This document shows positions 49,989 through 58,404 of a stretch of 64,000 nt of DNA, piece after piece. How positions within the stretch are numbered: the stretch's first letter is position 1; each line of letters starts with the position of its first letter. Source of the DNA: an uncultured Aquimarina sp. (GTDB lineage: Bacteria > Bacteroidota > Bacteroidia > Flavobacteriales > Flavobacteriaceae); the NCBI GenBank assembly GCA_947489685.1, contig CANLEM010000003.1:620001-684000 (forward strand), in the 5' to 3' direction. The position numbers and the translations under genes were made by a program. The notes below the pieces were generated by a model. It had not been told where the DNA came from. It did not search any database and saw nothing but the letters and a program-made list of their open reading frames with translations.

Positions 49989-50357
49989 TTGGAAAATAAA
50001 AAGGCAATAAAATTAGTCGATAAGATTCTTACTGATCTTGATAAAACAGGTATCAATACAGATACGTTAATTACCGACCTGAAAGAATTAAGAGAGTATG
50101 CATTAGAAGCACAGGTACCTTTGGTGGTAAAGGTATTACGTTTTACTTATGAACATATTGAAGAGAACGATTCTTTTCTTATCCCTATTCCGGATGATGA
50201 GCCAATCGATGAAGAAACAGAAGAAACAACTGTTGATACTACTGTAAAAGATCCTATAGAAAGTCTTAAATACCTTGTTTCTCTTACCAAGAGTTTAAAC
50301 AACAAAACGAATATATCGGATCTAAGAGAGTATAGAGATGCCTTAATGGCATTTTAA
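49989..50357 (+). CDS. Hypothetical soluble protein, 122 aa
   Basis: Starts with TTG (TTGGAAAATAAA), giving MENKKAIKLVDKIL. There is no ATG earlier in the frame, and a promoter-like box precedes it. The N-terminal half is helical with heptad-like Leu spacing (ILTDLDKTGI, LITDLKELREYAL). An acidic Glu/Thr/Asp linker follows (about 68-87), then a second helical pair ending LREYRDALMAF. The duplicated LxELREY and DLREYRDAL elements suggest two similar helical hairpins. No family is recognised; similar proteins occur in Flavobacteriia. Confidence 0.75.
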   Translation: MENKKAIKLVDKILTDLDKTGINTDTLITDLKELREYALEAQVPLVVKVLRFTYEHIEENDSFLIPIPDDEPIDEETEETTVDTTVKDPIESLKYLVSLTKSLNNKTNISDLREYRDALMAF

Positions 50358-50403
50358 GGAACTTCTATCCCGCTATTTCGGATAGAGGTATTTATAAACA
50401 AGA

Positions 50404-51204
50404 TTAATTGTTTAGTACTCTATCAATAGTAGTTTGATATTCCTTAAATTGATTCAAATTGTTATGCGAACCGTTGGGGATCGTTATCATCTGTTTGTTG
50501 TGGCTAGAAATACTGTCATATAGAAGCTTTCCGGATGAGAACGGCACTACTTTATCGGCTGTACCATGATAAATCGTGATTTTACATTTTACTTTTTGAA
50601 TAAACTCGTTAGAGGGTATTTTATATTTTAACAAAGCACTTGTTGGAAAAAAAGGTAGCCAACTTTTGGATACATCTGTTAAATTAAAATAGGGTGTTTC
50701 TAATATTAAACTAGCCGGATGATTCTCTGATGCTACTTTTGTAGCTATCCCCGTTCCTAATGACCTGCCATAGATAATGATTTGGTCCTCGTTATAAGTT
50801 TTTAAGAGGTAATCATAAAATAATTGCGCATCCTCGTATAAGTTTTCTTCGGTAATTTCACCAGTACTTTTTCCATATCCGCGATAATCTACTACTACAA
50901 TATCATATTGTTTTATAGCAAAAAAAGTAGCAATATTTCCCCAACGTCTTAAACTACCACGATTTCCATGAAAATATAAGATTACGCCCTTAGGATTATC
51001 ATTTACAAAATGCAAACCATTAAGTCTTTGGCCATCATTGGTATTTATAAAAATCTCCTTGAATGGATGATCAAATTGATACGCATAATCCGTAGGTAAT
51101 ACTTCCGGCTGAAAAAGAATTTTTTCCTGAAAAAAATAAAGCCCCAATAGAATTAGGGCGTAAACTGAAATAAACAAAATCATTATTTTTTTTAGTCTAT
51201 GCAT
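50404..51204 (-). CDS. Membrane-anchored alpha/beta hydrolase
   Basis: A 266-residue hydrolase with an N-terminal helix (residues 7-25) followed by FFQEKILFQPE, the standard lead of the BEM46/YfhR-type hydrolases. The nucleophile elbow is YGRSLGTGIA near 145-154, the Asp is in HGTADKVVPF near 216-225, and the His is in NGSHNNLN near 245-252, so the triad is complete. It overlaps the upstream paralog by 8 bp and is its second gene. Peptide or ester substrates are possible; none is known. Confidence 0.85.
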   Translation of the reverse strand: MHRLKKIMILFISVYALILLGLYFFQEKILFQPEVLPTDYAYQFDHPFKEIFINTNDGQRLNGLHFVNDNPKGVILYFHGNRGSLRRWGNIATFFAIKQYDIVVVDYRGYGKSTGEITEENLYEDAQLFYDYLLKTYNEDQIIIYGRSLGTGIATKVASENHPASLILETPYFNLTDVSKSWLPFFPTSALLKYKIPSNEFIQKVKCKITIYHGTADKVVPFSSGKLLYDSISSHNKQMITIPNGSHNNLNQFKEYQTTIDRVLNN

Positions 51205-52066
51205 TTACTTTTTTTGAAGAATGCCTTACCCCTATACTGGTGTTTGATAGATTTATCTTTTTTATTCTAGAATTAATAATCTCTCCTAACATTTTATGAT
51301 AGGATTCAAAATTATTGAGATTTTTATGACCTCCTCCTATTACTGTATATAATCGAGTAAGCTTTGGTCTAATTTTAGATAACCTAACACTAGATTTAAA
51401 AGGTATTAATTTATCATGTGTGCCGTGGATAATATGAATTGGGCAATTTACATATTTAAGCCATTTATAGGTCGGTATTGGATATCTCATTATCAAGGAT
51501 ACCGGCATAAAAGGAATAAATTTGGCAGCCACTTTGGTTAGACTATAGTACGGCGCGTCTAATATGAGCATTTTTGGATTATTTATAGATGCTAATTTTG
51601 TTGCAAAACCCGATCCCATAGAACGGCCATACAAGATGATATATTTTTCGTTTACTTTTTCCTTAATTTTGTTATATACAAATTGAAGATCTCTTTTTAT
51701 GGCTTTAAATGAGCGTCTTCCGGTACTTTTACCAAAACCTCTATAATCCAACATAATTACATCATAGCCGTGTCTTGTAAAATCTACAGCAAATTTGCCC
51801 CAGCCTTTTATACTTTTAGAATTTCCCTTTAAATAAAGCACAACTCCCTTAGGCTGATCTACTTTAAAATGAAGTCCATTAATAATGGCATTATCTCTAG
51901 TCTTTAGATTATATTCTTCTACAACCTGATTATTGTAATGAAACTCAAAATCTTTATCTAATTTCTCTGGTTTGAATATAAAATATTCTTGGAGATAGTA
52001 CAAGATTACATTTATTACAATATAAGCTGCGAGTATAATAATTGCTATATATCCCCAATTTGGCAT
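51197..52066 (-). CDS. Membrane-anchored alpha/beta hydrolase, paralog
   Basis: A 289-residue hydrolase of the same family as its downstream neighbour, with a helix at about 5-26 then YYLQEYFIFKPE. The catalytic elbow is YGRSMGSGFATK near 146-157, the Asp is in HGTHDKLIPF, and the His is in GGGHKNLN. It has a longer basic C-terminal tail (about 270-289, VRHSSKKVNA at the end). The pair looks like a tandem duplication that has diverged. The end of this gene overlaps the start of the next by 8 bp. Confidence 0.85.
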   Translation of the reverse strand: MPNWGYIAIIILAAYIVINVILYYLQEYFIFKPEKLDKDFEFHYNNQVVEEYNLKTRDNAIINGLHFKVDQPKGVVLYLKGNSKSIKGWGKFAVDFTRHGYDVIMLDYRGFGKSTGRRSFKAIKRDLQFVYNKIKEKVNEKYIILYGRSMGSGFATKLASINNPKMLILDAPYYSLTKVAAKFIPFMPVSLIMRYPIPTYKWLKYVNCPIHIIHGTHDKLIPFKSSVRLSKIRPKLTRLYTVIGGGHKNLNNFESYHKMLGEIINSRIKKINLSNTSIGVRHSSKKVNA

Positions 52067-52122
52067 CTAATTCCTTTTTTCGTAAGTAACTAATTTACAA
52101 AAAATTAAAATTATATATAAAA

Positions 52123-52146
52123 AAAATCCTGCCTCAGCAGGATTTT
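52123..52146 (-). terminator. Terminator of the outer-membrane barrel gene
   Basis: AATCCTGC (52125-52132), loop CTCA, and GCAGGATT (52137-52144), continued on the minus strand by a U run. It is 22 bp beyond the stop codon. Confidence 0.82.
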
Positions 52147-52167
52147 AACTATTTGATACATATTATT

Positions 52168-52758
52168 TTATCGTCTGGCATCATAAATTCTAAATCTTAC
52201 ACCTACTCTGGCATAGATATCAAAAAATTTACTATTGGTATCGGTTATATTGTCTACAAAGTCATTCATAACCCCTACTTCGGCCATGATATCAAACATT
52301 TCTCCTATCATTTGAGAAAAACCTGCTCCATACACACCACCGATAATAAGTTTCTCGAAAGCTTCATCTTCTAATTCAACATCGGCAACCTCGAACTTTG
52401 TATTTACTCTAAACGAAGGTCCAACGTTTATAAATGCTCGAAATCTATCTTTTCCTGCTCCAAATAGATATCTAAACTTTGGATTAAGACCAACTTGAAG
52501 CGTTTTGGCATCTCCCACATTTTCTATTTCACTCTTGCGTTGTAAAAGTTCTAAAGAGAATACAATACTCGTTTTTGCTCTTACTCCCATAACATAACCA
52601 TAACCAGCATTAACATAAAAACCTGTACCACTGCTAGTCTCGGCATCATCTAGATTTAAAGTAGAAAACGTAGGTCCTGCAGAAACTTCCCACCTATATT
52701 GCGCATAAGAAGTAACTGTACACACAGCTAGTAATAAAAAAATAATAGTCTTTTTCAT
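52168..52758 (-). CDS. Outer membrane beta-barrel protein
   Basis: A 196-residue protein with a signal peptide (MKKTIIFLLLAVCTVTSYAQ) and alternating beta strands typical of OmpW/porin-like small barrels: WEVSAGPTFST, GFYVNAGYGYVMGV, SIVFSLELLQRK, and the closing FDIYARVGVRFRIY ending in an aromatic-rich strand. It fits the general outer-membrane beta-barrel (PorT-like) group of Bacteroidota. Function is unknown. It is transcribed alone. Confidence 0.85.
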   Translation of the reverse strand: MKKTIIFLLLAVCTVTSYAQYRWEVSAGPTFSTLNLDDAETSSGTGFYVNAGYGYVMGVRAKTSIVFSLELLQRKSEIENVGDAKTLQVGLNPKFRYLFGAGKDRFRAFINVGPSFRVNTKFEVADVELEDEAFEKLIIGGVYGAGFSQMIGEMFDIMAEVGVMNDFVDNITDTNSKFFDIYARVGVRFRIYDARR

Positions 52759-52825
52759 GATTTTTGAATTGATTTGAGGTTGTTATTAAAGGCGAAAATA
52801 CTAAAATTTAAAAAATAAGCATAAA

Positions 52826-52849
52826 AAAACCCACCGTACGGTGGGTTTT
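52826..52849 (-). terminator. Terminator of the ferredoxin gene
   Basis: A 24-bp perfect palindrome, AAAACCCACCGT followed by ACGGTGGGTTTT, with a U run on the minus strand. It lies 25 bp after the ferredoxin stop codon. Confidence 0.88.
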
Positions 52850-52873
52850 AATTCCTATTTTTATGTAACAGGA

Positions 52874-53224
52874 CTATTCTTTATGCATAAAAGCTTGTTT
52901 CTGTAATAAAAATTCTTCGGTCTCAACAACATCTTCATCAGGAACACAACAATCCACCGGACATACTGCTGCACACTGAGGTTCTTCATGAAAACCTTTA
53001 CACTCTGTACATTTATCAGGAACTATATAATATATTTCATCACTTACCGGCTCTTGAGCTTCATCAGAGTTTACTGCTTTACCCCCAGGAAGTACAACAT
53101 CTCCTTCTAAATCCGTACCATCAGAATATCTCCAATCATCGGCTCCTTCATAAATTGCTGTATTTGGGCATTCAGGCTCACAAGCACCACAGTTTATACA
53201 TTCATCTGTTATTATAATTGCCAT
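52874..53224 (-). CDS. 4Fe-4S dicluster ferredoxin
   Basis: A 116-residue iron-sulfur protein. The first cluster motif is [12 protein letters not shown] at residues 9-20. The second begins [13 protein letters not shown] near 73-85 and ends [10 protein letters not shown], so both 4Fe-4S clusters appear complete, with an insertion in the second. It is an electron carrier of the bacterial two-cluster type. Divergent from the acyl-CoA reductase gene, with facing promoters in the 66-bp gap; the two are often neighbours in Flavobacteriia, so it might supply electrons in the same metabolic step. Confidence 0.9.
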   Translation of the reverse strand: MAIIITDECINCGACEPECPNTAIYEGADDWRYSDGTDLEGDVVLPGGKAVNSDEAQEPVSDEIYYIVPDKCTECKGFHEEPQCAAVCPVDCCVPDEDVVETEEFLLQKQAFMHKE

Positions 53225-53247
53225 AGCTCTTTTTTATTCTAAATTTG
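53218..53247 (+). promoter_or_regulatory. Promoter of the acyl-CoA reductase gene
   Basis: TTG (53218-53220), 19 bp, TAAATTTG (53240-53247), a full match to the Bacteroidota consensus. The -33 part lies inside the first codons of the divergent ferredoxin gene. Confidence 0.65.
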
Positions 53248-53252
53248 CAGCA

Positions 53253-53284
53253 CAAAAATAACTCGTAAACTAGTGATAAACAAA
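53253..53284 (-). promoter_or_regulatory. Promoter of the ferredoxin gene
   Basis: On the minus strand, TTTG (53284-53281), 20 bp, and TATTTTTG (53260-53253). It sits directly beside the divergent promoter, so the two polymerase sites nearly touch. Confidence 0.65.
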
Positions 53285-53290
53285 TAAGAA

Positions 53291-54352
53291 ATGGTATTAA
53301 ATGATCGAATAAGGGCTTTTTCTGAATTAGGTAACTTCTTAAGTCAATTTAAATCTACTGGTTATGAGAAAGTTAATACCGTTCTGTTCAATGATGATTT
53401 TTTTGAAGGAATGGTGGATAAGATTGATTCTGCAGTGCATTATAATGGGTGGTTTACCAAAGAAAATGTCCTGTTTTCACTAAATGAATGGAGCGATGCC
53501 CTTTCTCAAGATAATCTTGCAGAATGGTTATCCCCCTACTCGTTATCCGCAATCAAACCTAAAACTGTAGGAGTGATTATGGCAGGAAATATCCCGCTAG
53601 TAGGGTTTCATGATTTTTTATCTGTGCTCATTTCTGGTCATAAGGTTTTAATCAAACAATCATCAGATGATAACCAATTACTTCCTTATTTGGCTTCTTA
53701 CTTAACAACTGTTGCTCCAGACTTCAAAGAATATATTTCTTTTACAAAGGATAGGTTATCACATTTTGACGCCGTAATTGCGACTGGAAGCAACAATACT
53801 TCCAGATATTTCGAATATTATTTTGGCAATGTACCTAACATTATTCGCAAAAGCCGGAATTCTTTGGCAGTATTGACTGGTAAAGAAACTAAAGAACAGC
53901 TTACTAATTTAGGGCAGGATATTTTTAGATATTATGGTCTGGGATGCCGAAATGTATCTAAGTTAATGATTCCCGAGGGTTATGATTTTGATCTGTTTTT
54001 TAAAGCAATGTACCCTTATAATGATATCATGAATAGCGCCAAATATGCCAATAATTACGATTATAACAAAGCTGTATATTTAATGAGTAATTATAAACTT
54101 TTTGAAAATGGGTTTTTAATGCTCAAAGAAGATGATAGCTATGCATCTCCTATTGCAACTGTTTTTTATGAAACGTACGTTTCAATTCCTGAATTACTTG
54201 GTAAATTACAAGCTGATCAAGAAAAAATTCAGTGTATCGTTGCCGATAACATAGTAGAAGGAAATATAGATTTTGGTCATACTCAAAGTCCCAAACTTTC
54301 TGATTATGCAGATGGAGTAGATATTATTGAATTTTTGACAAAAATTAATTAA
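53291..54352 (+). CDS. LuxC-type acyl-CoA reductase
   Basis: A 353-residue protein of the acyl-CoA reductase (LuxC, PF05893) family, related to aldehyde dehydrogenases. Features include VGVIMAGNIPLVGFHDF near 95-111, SGHKVLIKQSSDD near 116-128, ATGSNNTSRYFEYYFG near 160-175, and YGLGCRNVSKLMIP near 215-228 holding the expected catalytic Cys. LuxC enzymes make fatty aldehydes, but no other lux gene is here and many Bacteroidota carry a lone copy of this type. The terminator after it is weak and serC follows at 126 bp. Confidence 0.88.
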   Translation: MVLNDRIRAFSELGNFLSQFKSTGYEKVNTVLFNDDFFEGMVDKIDSAVHYNGWFTKENVLFSLNEWSDALSQDNLAEWLSPYSLSAIKPKTVGVIMAGNIPLVGFHDFLSVLISGHKVLIKQSSDDNQLLPYLASYLTTVAPDFKEYISFTKDRLSHFDAVIATGSNNTSRYFEYYFGNVPNIIRKSRNSLAVLTGKETKEQLTNLGQDIFRYYGLGCRNVSKLMIPEGYDFDLFFKAMYPYNDIMNSAKYANNYDYNKAVYLMSNYKLFENGFLMLKEDDSYASPIATVFYETYVSIPELLGKLQADQEKIQCIVADNIVEGNIDFGHTQSPKLSDYADGVDIIEFLTKIN

Positions 54353-54478
54353 ATAATTTATCATTTTGATAATACATTTGTATAAGATTATTAGCACCTT
54401 TGTGGTGTTTTTTACTCCTCGTAATTGGATAAAAAATTAAGATAGAAACTTGAAATAATTAATAATAACAAATTATCG

Positions 54479-55543
54479 ATGAAAAAGCACAATTTTAGCG
54501 CTGGACCCTGTATTTTACCACAAGAAGTATTTAAACAAGCATCACAAGCTATTTTAGATTATAATGACTCCGGTCTTTCTCTTATTGAAATTTCACATCG
54601 AAGTAAAGATTTTGTTGATATTATGGAAGAAGCACGTAGTCTTGCTCTTGAGCTTTTAGGTCTTGAGGGTAAAGGTTACAAGGCTCTTTTCCTTCAAGGT
54701 GGTGCCAGTACGCAGTTTCTTATGGTAGCTTATAATTTATTACAGAACAAAGCTGGATATATTAATACAGGTAGTTGGAGTGATAAAGCTATAAAAGAAG
54801 CTAAGTTGTTTGGTGAGGTTGTAGAAGTAGCATCCTCAAAAGATGCTAATTTTAACTACATCCCAAAAGGGTATCAAGTACCGAATGATTTAGACTATTT
54901 GCACTGCACAAGTAACAATACCATATTCGGAACGCAAATAAAAGATTTTCCTACTACCAAAGCTCCTTTAATTTGTGATATGAGTAGTGATATATTCTCT
55001 AGGCAATTAGATTTTTCTAAGTTCGCCTTGATCTATGCGGGTGCACAAAAAAATATGGGTCCCGCAGGAACCACATTAGTTGTGGTTAGAGAAGATATTT
55101 TGGGTAAGGTAAAAAGACAAATCCCATCTATGTTGGATTATCAAATTCATCTTAGCAAAGGAAGTATGTTTAATACTCCTCCTGTTTTTCCTGTATACAC
55201 ATCCATGTTAACGCTTAGATGGCTCAAGAACCTTGGTGGTATTGAAGCTATGGAAGAACTTAATGAGAAGAAAGCTAAGTTAATATATTCTGAAATAGAT
55301 CTAAACCCATTATTTAGCGGTTTTGCTGCTAAAGAGGACCGTTCTAATATGAATGCAACTTTCACATTAATAAACGAAGATCTTAAAGAAACTTTTGATG
55401 ATATGTGGAAAGAAGCTGGTATTAATGGTGTAAATGGACATAGAAGTGTTGGTGGTTATAGAGCAAGCATGTATAATGCAATGACTATGGAGAGTGTAGC
55501 AGCTCTTGTTGATGTAATGGGAGATTTAGAAAGAAAAGCGTAA
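54479..55543 (+). CDS. serC: Phosphoserine aminotransferase SerC
   Basis: A 354-residue PLP-dependent enzyme. The start is HNFSAGPCILPQEVF (residues 3-17), the PLP phosphate-binding segment is QGGAST near 75-80, and the Schiff-base Lys is in YAGAQKNMGPAG near 190-201. The C-terminal HRSVGGYRASMYNAM is a SerC signature. It converts 3-phosphohydroxypyruvate to phosphoserine in serine synthesis and can also serve in pyridoxine synthesis. The next gene, 32 bp later, makes its substrate. Confidence 0.95.
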   Translation: MKKHNFSAGPCILPQEVFKQASQAILDYNDSGLSLIEISHRSKDFVDIMEEARSLALELLGLEGKGYKALFLQGGASTQFLMVAYNLLQNKAGYINTGSWSDKAIKEAKLFGEVVEVASSKDANFNYIPKGYQVPNDLDYLHCTSNNTIFGTQIKDFPTTKAPLICDMSSDIFSRQLDFSKFALIYAGAQKNMGPAGTTLVVVREDILGKVKRQIPSMLDYQIHLSKGSMFNTPPVFPVYTSMLTLRWLKNLGGIEAMEELNEKKAKLIYSEIDLNPLFSGFAAKEDRSNMNATFTLINEDLKETFDDMWKEAGINGVNGHRSVGGYRASMYNAMTMESVAALVDVMGDLERKA

Positions 55544-55575
55544 CCAACTGTATAATAAAAAATAAAAATTTAATA

Positions 55576-56526
55576 ATGAAAGTATTAGCAAACGATGGTG
55601 TATCTCAAAGCGGTATTGATGCCCTTGAAAAAAGTGGATACGAAGTTTTAACAACTACTGTCGCTCAGGATCAATTAGTGGATTATATTAATGAAAATGA
55701 AATTTCGGTATTATTAGTTCGTAGCGCTACAAAGGTAAGAACTGATATTATTGATAACTGCCCATCACTTAAAATTATTGGTCGTGGTGGTGTAGGAATG
55801 GATAATATTGATGTTGCTTATGCTCGCGAAAAAGGATTACATGTAATCAATACTCCAGCCGCTTCTTCTGGCTCGGTAGCAGAATTAGTTTTTGCTCATT
55901 TATACGGTAGCGTTAGGTTTTTACATGACTCTAACAGAAATATGCCTTTAGAAGGAGATAGTAAGTTTAAAAACCTCAAAAAAGCCTATGGTGGTGGAGC
56001 CGAATTAAGAGGAAAAACTCTTGGAGTGATCGGAATTGGTCGTATAGGCCAAGCAACTGCCAAAATAGCTATTGGAGTTGGAATGAATGTAATTGCTTAT
56101 GATCCTTTTATTGAAGAAGTAGAAATACCTCTAGAGTTCTATGACGGGCAAACCTTAAACTTTAAAATAAAAACAGTTTCTAAAGAAGAAGTATTGCAAA
56201 ATGCCGATTTCTTCACGCTACATGTTCCTGCTCAAAAAGAATATGTAATAGGAAAAGCTGAAATCGAACAAATGAAAGACGGTGCAGGGATTATAAACGC
56301 AGCAAGAGGTGGTGTTGTAGACGAAGTTGCACTTGTAGATGCATTAGAGAAAGAAAAATTAGCTTTTGCTGGCTTGGATGTATTCGAAGATGAACCTAGT
56401 CCTGCTATTAAAGTATTAATGAACAATAAGATTTCTTTAACTCCTCATATTGGTGCTGCAACGGGAGAAGCTCAAGATCGTATTGGTCAAGAATTAGCGG
56501 ATCAGATTATCACCATTTTGAAATAG
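55576..56526 (+). CDS. serA: D-3-phosphoglycerate dehydrogenase-like SerA
   Basis: A 316-residue D-2-hydroxyacid dehydrogenase. NAD-binding motif GVIGIGRIGQATA is near residues 147-159. Catalytic Arg is in NAARGGVVDE near 230-239, Glu in DVFEDEPS near 258-265 and His in TPHIGAAT near 278-285. It lacks the ACT and intermediate domains of long SerA, the short form usual in Flavobacteriia, so serine feedback control through an ACT domain is absent. Its place after serC supports the serine pathway over other hydroxyacids. Confidence 0.92.
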   Translation: MKVLANDGVSQSGIDALEKSGYEVLTTTVAQDQLVDYINENEISVLLVRSATKVRTDIIDNCPSLKIIGRGGVGMDNIDVAYAREKGLHVINTPAASSGSVAELVFAHLYGSVRFLHDSNRNMPLEGDSKFKNLKKAYGGGAELRGKTLGVIGIGRIGQATAKIAIGVGMNVIAYDPFIEEVEIPLEFYDGQTLNFKIKTVSKEEVLQNADFFTLHVPAQKEYVIGKAEIEQMKDGAGIINAARGGVVDEVALVDALEKEKLAFAGLDVFEDEPSPAIKVLMNNKISLTPHIGAATGEAQDRIGQELADQIITILK

Positions 56527-56552
56527 AAAGATTACAGATCCAAAACATATAT

Positions 56553-56590
56553 CAAAATCGTCATTTCTACATAAGAAGTGACGATTTTGT
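56553..56590 (+). terminator. Terminator of serCA
   Basis: Arms CAAAATCGTCA and TGACGATTTTG (553-563 and 579-589 of the 56 kb block), extended by TTTCT/AGAAG pairs, give a stem of about 15 bp, 27 bp after the serA stop. Confidence 0.8.
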
Positions 56591-56706
56591 ATTTCAACCA
56601 AGAAATATGTTTTTCGTCTTATTTTATAAAAAATAAAACCTCCCCTTCTCTTCAATTCTAAAATTAAAAGATGTAAATTTAGAATCATAAAACTAAATAT
56701 ATTACT

Positions 56707-57345
56707 ATGTCTGGAATTTTAGAACTTTTAAATAGCCCTATGGGCAAACAAATCATTAGCGGTGTGAGTTCCCAAACGGGCCAATCTGCAGACAAAACTG
56801 GTAGTTTATTGAGTATGGCAATGCCAGTTCTTATGGGTGCTATGCAAAGAAACGCATCTACTCCAGATGGAGCTTCGGGACTATTAGGAGCACTTTCCGG
56901 AAAACATACCGGAGGTATTTTGGATAACTTAGGAGGTTTATTTGAAGGTGGTGTTGATCAAAGCGTCACAAATGATGGTGCTGGAATTCTAGGACACATT
57001 CTAGGAGGCAAACAACCTGCTGTCGAAAATGCTTTGAGTCAAAAATCAGGAATCGATGCCGGTTCGGTAGGTCAAATTCTTAAAGTTGCCGCTCCAATTT
57101 TAATGGGAGTGTTAGGTAAACAAGCTTCTCAAAATAATGTGAGTGATGCCAACGGGCTTGCAAACTTATTAGGAGGCATGTCGGGTGCTGCTCAAGGCTC
57201 TAAAGAACAATCACTAATCGAATCTTTTCTTGATGCTGATGGAGATGGAAGTATTCTTGATGATGTAGCAGGTATGTTGTTAAGTGGTGGCGGACAGAAA
57301 AAGAGTGGCTTAGGAGGATTACTAGGAGGATTATTCGGTAAATAA
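56707..57345 (+). CDS. DUF937 family protein
   Basis: A 212-residue soluble protein, rich in Gly, Leu, Ser and Ala. The N-terminal part, LLNSPMGKQIISGVSSQTG and LLSMAMPVLMGAMQRNA, is repeated in diverged form near residues 115-145 (ILKVAAPILMGVLGKQA), as in the DUF937 family, which has two helical repeats. An EF-hand-like loop DADGDGSILDDV stands near 177-188, and the C-terminus is a glycine-rich LGGLLGGLFGK. Function is unknown. A perfect terminator follows. Confidence 0.88.
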   Translation: MSGILELLNSPMGKQIISGVSSQTGQSADKTGSLLSMAMPVLMGAMQRNASTPDGASGLLGALSGKHTGGILDNLGGLFEGGVDQSVTNDGAGILGHILGGKQPAVENALSQKSGIDAGSVGQILKVAAPILMGVLGKQASQNNVSDANGLANLLGGMSGAAQGSKEQSLIESFLDADGDGSILDDVAGMLLSGGGQKKSGLGGLLGGLFGK

Positions 57346-57368
57346 ACCGATCATCATAAAATATGGTT

Positions 57369-57397
57369 AAAGCCGAAGATATATCTTCGGCTTTTTT
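57369..57397 (+). terminator. Terminator of the DUF937 gene
   Basis: AAGCCGAAGAT and ATCTTCGGCTT form a strong hairpin with a run of T, ending about 50 bp after the DUF937 stop. It overlaps the 5' end of a longer open frame, which shows that the ATG at 57363 is not a real start. Confidence 0.9.
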
Positions 57398-57413
57398 GTA
57401 TTTTACCAATGGA

Positions 57414-57845
57414 ATGATAAAAAAAGTAATATACACGATAATTTTAGCAGCTTTTATCTGTAGTTGTGCAACGACAAAAGATAGAACTACTATAGTGGCT
57501 TCAAACGAAACAGTATCAGATACCCTGAGAATTGCTAATGACAGTTTGGAGTATGAAATTATTATTATAGAACCAGGTTTTAATGCCTGGTTAGTTACAC
57601 AGCAGCCAATGGGGTATTACTCAAAACAATTTTTAGCCTCTCGAAATAATCTTTTTGTTACAGAGTATAATCAAAGGGTAATACAACCACTACGTTTTGA
57701 TCCTAATATATATCTTCAGGAAATAAACTATGAACCTCATATCGATTATGGTCTTGAGGTAAATTATTTATTATATAATTACTTTTTATTCTTCCAGCAA
57801 AGGTATCGACAGCGATTTGCCTTTTCTCGCGGACAAAGGTTTTGA
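57414..57845 (+). CDS. DUF6146 family lipoprotein
   Basis: A 143-residue lipoprotein that starts at MIKKVIYTIILAAFICSC (lipobox Cys18). An ATG at 57363 in the same frame lies inside the upstream terminator, so it is not used. The mature part carries the family features EYEIIIIEPGFNAWLVTQ, MGYYSKQF and EINYEPHIDYGLEVNYLLYNYFLF, a Tyr-rich C-terminal helix region. DUF6146 is confined to Bacteroidota and has no known role. The DUF6787 gene begins 31 bp later on the same strand. Confidence 0.88.
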   Translation: MIKKVIYTIILAAFICSCATTKDRTTIVASNETVSDTLRIANDSLEYEIIIIEPGFNAWLVTQQPMGYYSKQFLASRNNLFVTEYNQRVIQPLRFDPNIYLQEINYEPHIDYGLEVNYLLYNYFLFFQQRYRQRFAFSRGQRF

Positions 57846-57876
57846 TTTCCGTTTTTTTTAATTGTATTTTTGTGCC

Positions 57877-58404
57877 ATGCAAAAATTTAAAGATCGTTGG
57901 GAGATACAATCTAACTGGCAATTAGTATTCCCGCTATTAGGACTAGTAAGTTTAGTGTTTTCTGGATATTTAATCGGTAAATCTATATTAGGTTCTTTCG
58001 ATCTTTTGCCATCGGATTCATCATATTTAGGGATTTTATCTGCAATAACTATTTTTATTACTGCGCTCCTCTTGTATATTACATTAAGGCTTTTTAGTGT
58101 TCTTGAAGATAAGTGGAATGTTAGTTATAGATGGGAACTTATTGCCATATTTATAGCATTTGCCATTACAGGATCAACTTCAGCCCGTTTATCTGATCCT
58201 GTAATTTCACTTATTGGTTTTCAAAGAGAAACTACTTCGGGTTGGTTATATTGGCCAATGCGCATCTTATTAGTTTTTCCGGTATACCAAATACTATTAC
58301 TTATTGTAGGTTGGCTATTAGGTCAATTTAAGTTTTTCTGGAATTTCGAAAAGAAAATGCTTTCAAGAATGGGGTTTGCCCGTTTCTTAAAGGACAAAGA
58401 TTAA
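57877..58404 (+). CDS. DUF6787 family membrane protein
   Basis: A 175-residue inner-membrane protein starting MQKFKDRWEIQSNWQL. A TTG five codons upstream could be read as a start, but the ATG at 57877 gives the usual family N-terminus. About five hydrophobic helices follow, with the family pattern YRWELIAIFIAFAITGSTSARLSDP split over residues 90-114 and a C-terminal FWNFEKKML. Function is unknown. It is commonly found next to the DUF6146 gene in Flavobacteriia. Confidence 0.85.
   Translation: MQKFKDRWEIQSNWQLVFPLLGLVSLVFSGYLIGKSILGSFDLLPSDSSYLGILSAITIFITALLLYITLRLFSVLEDKWNVSYRWELIAIFIAFAITGSTSARLSDPVISLIGFQRETTSGWLYWPMRILLVFPVYQILLLIVGWLLGQFKFFWNFEKKMLSRMGFARFLKDKD

Noticed and set aside
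53291..54352. Part of a bioluminescence (lux) operon
   Set aside because: Only a LuxC-like reductase is present. luxA, luxB, luxD and luxE are absent.
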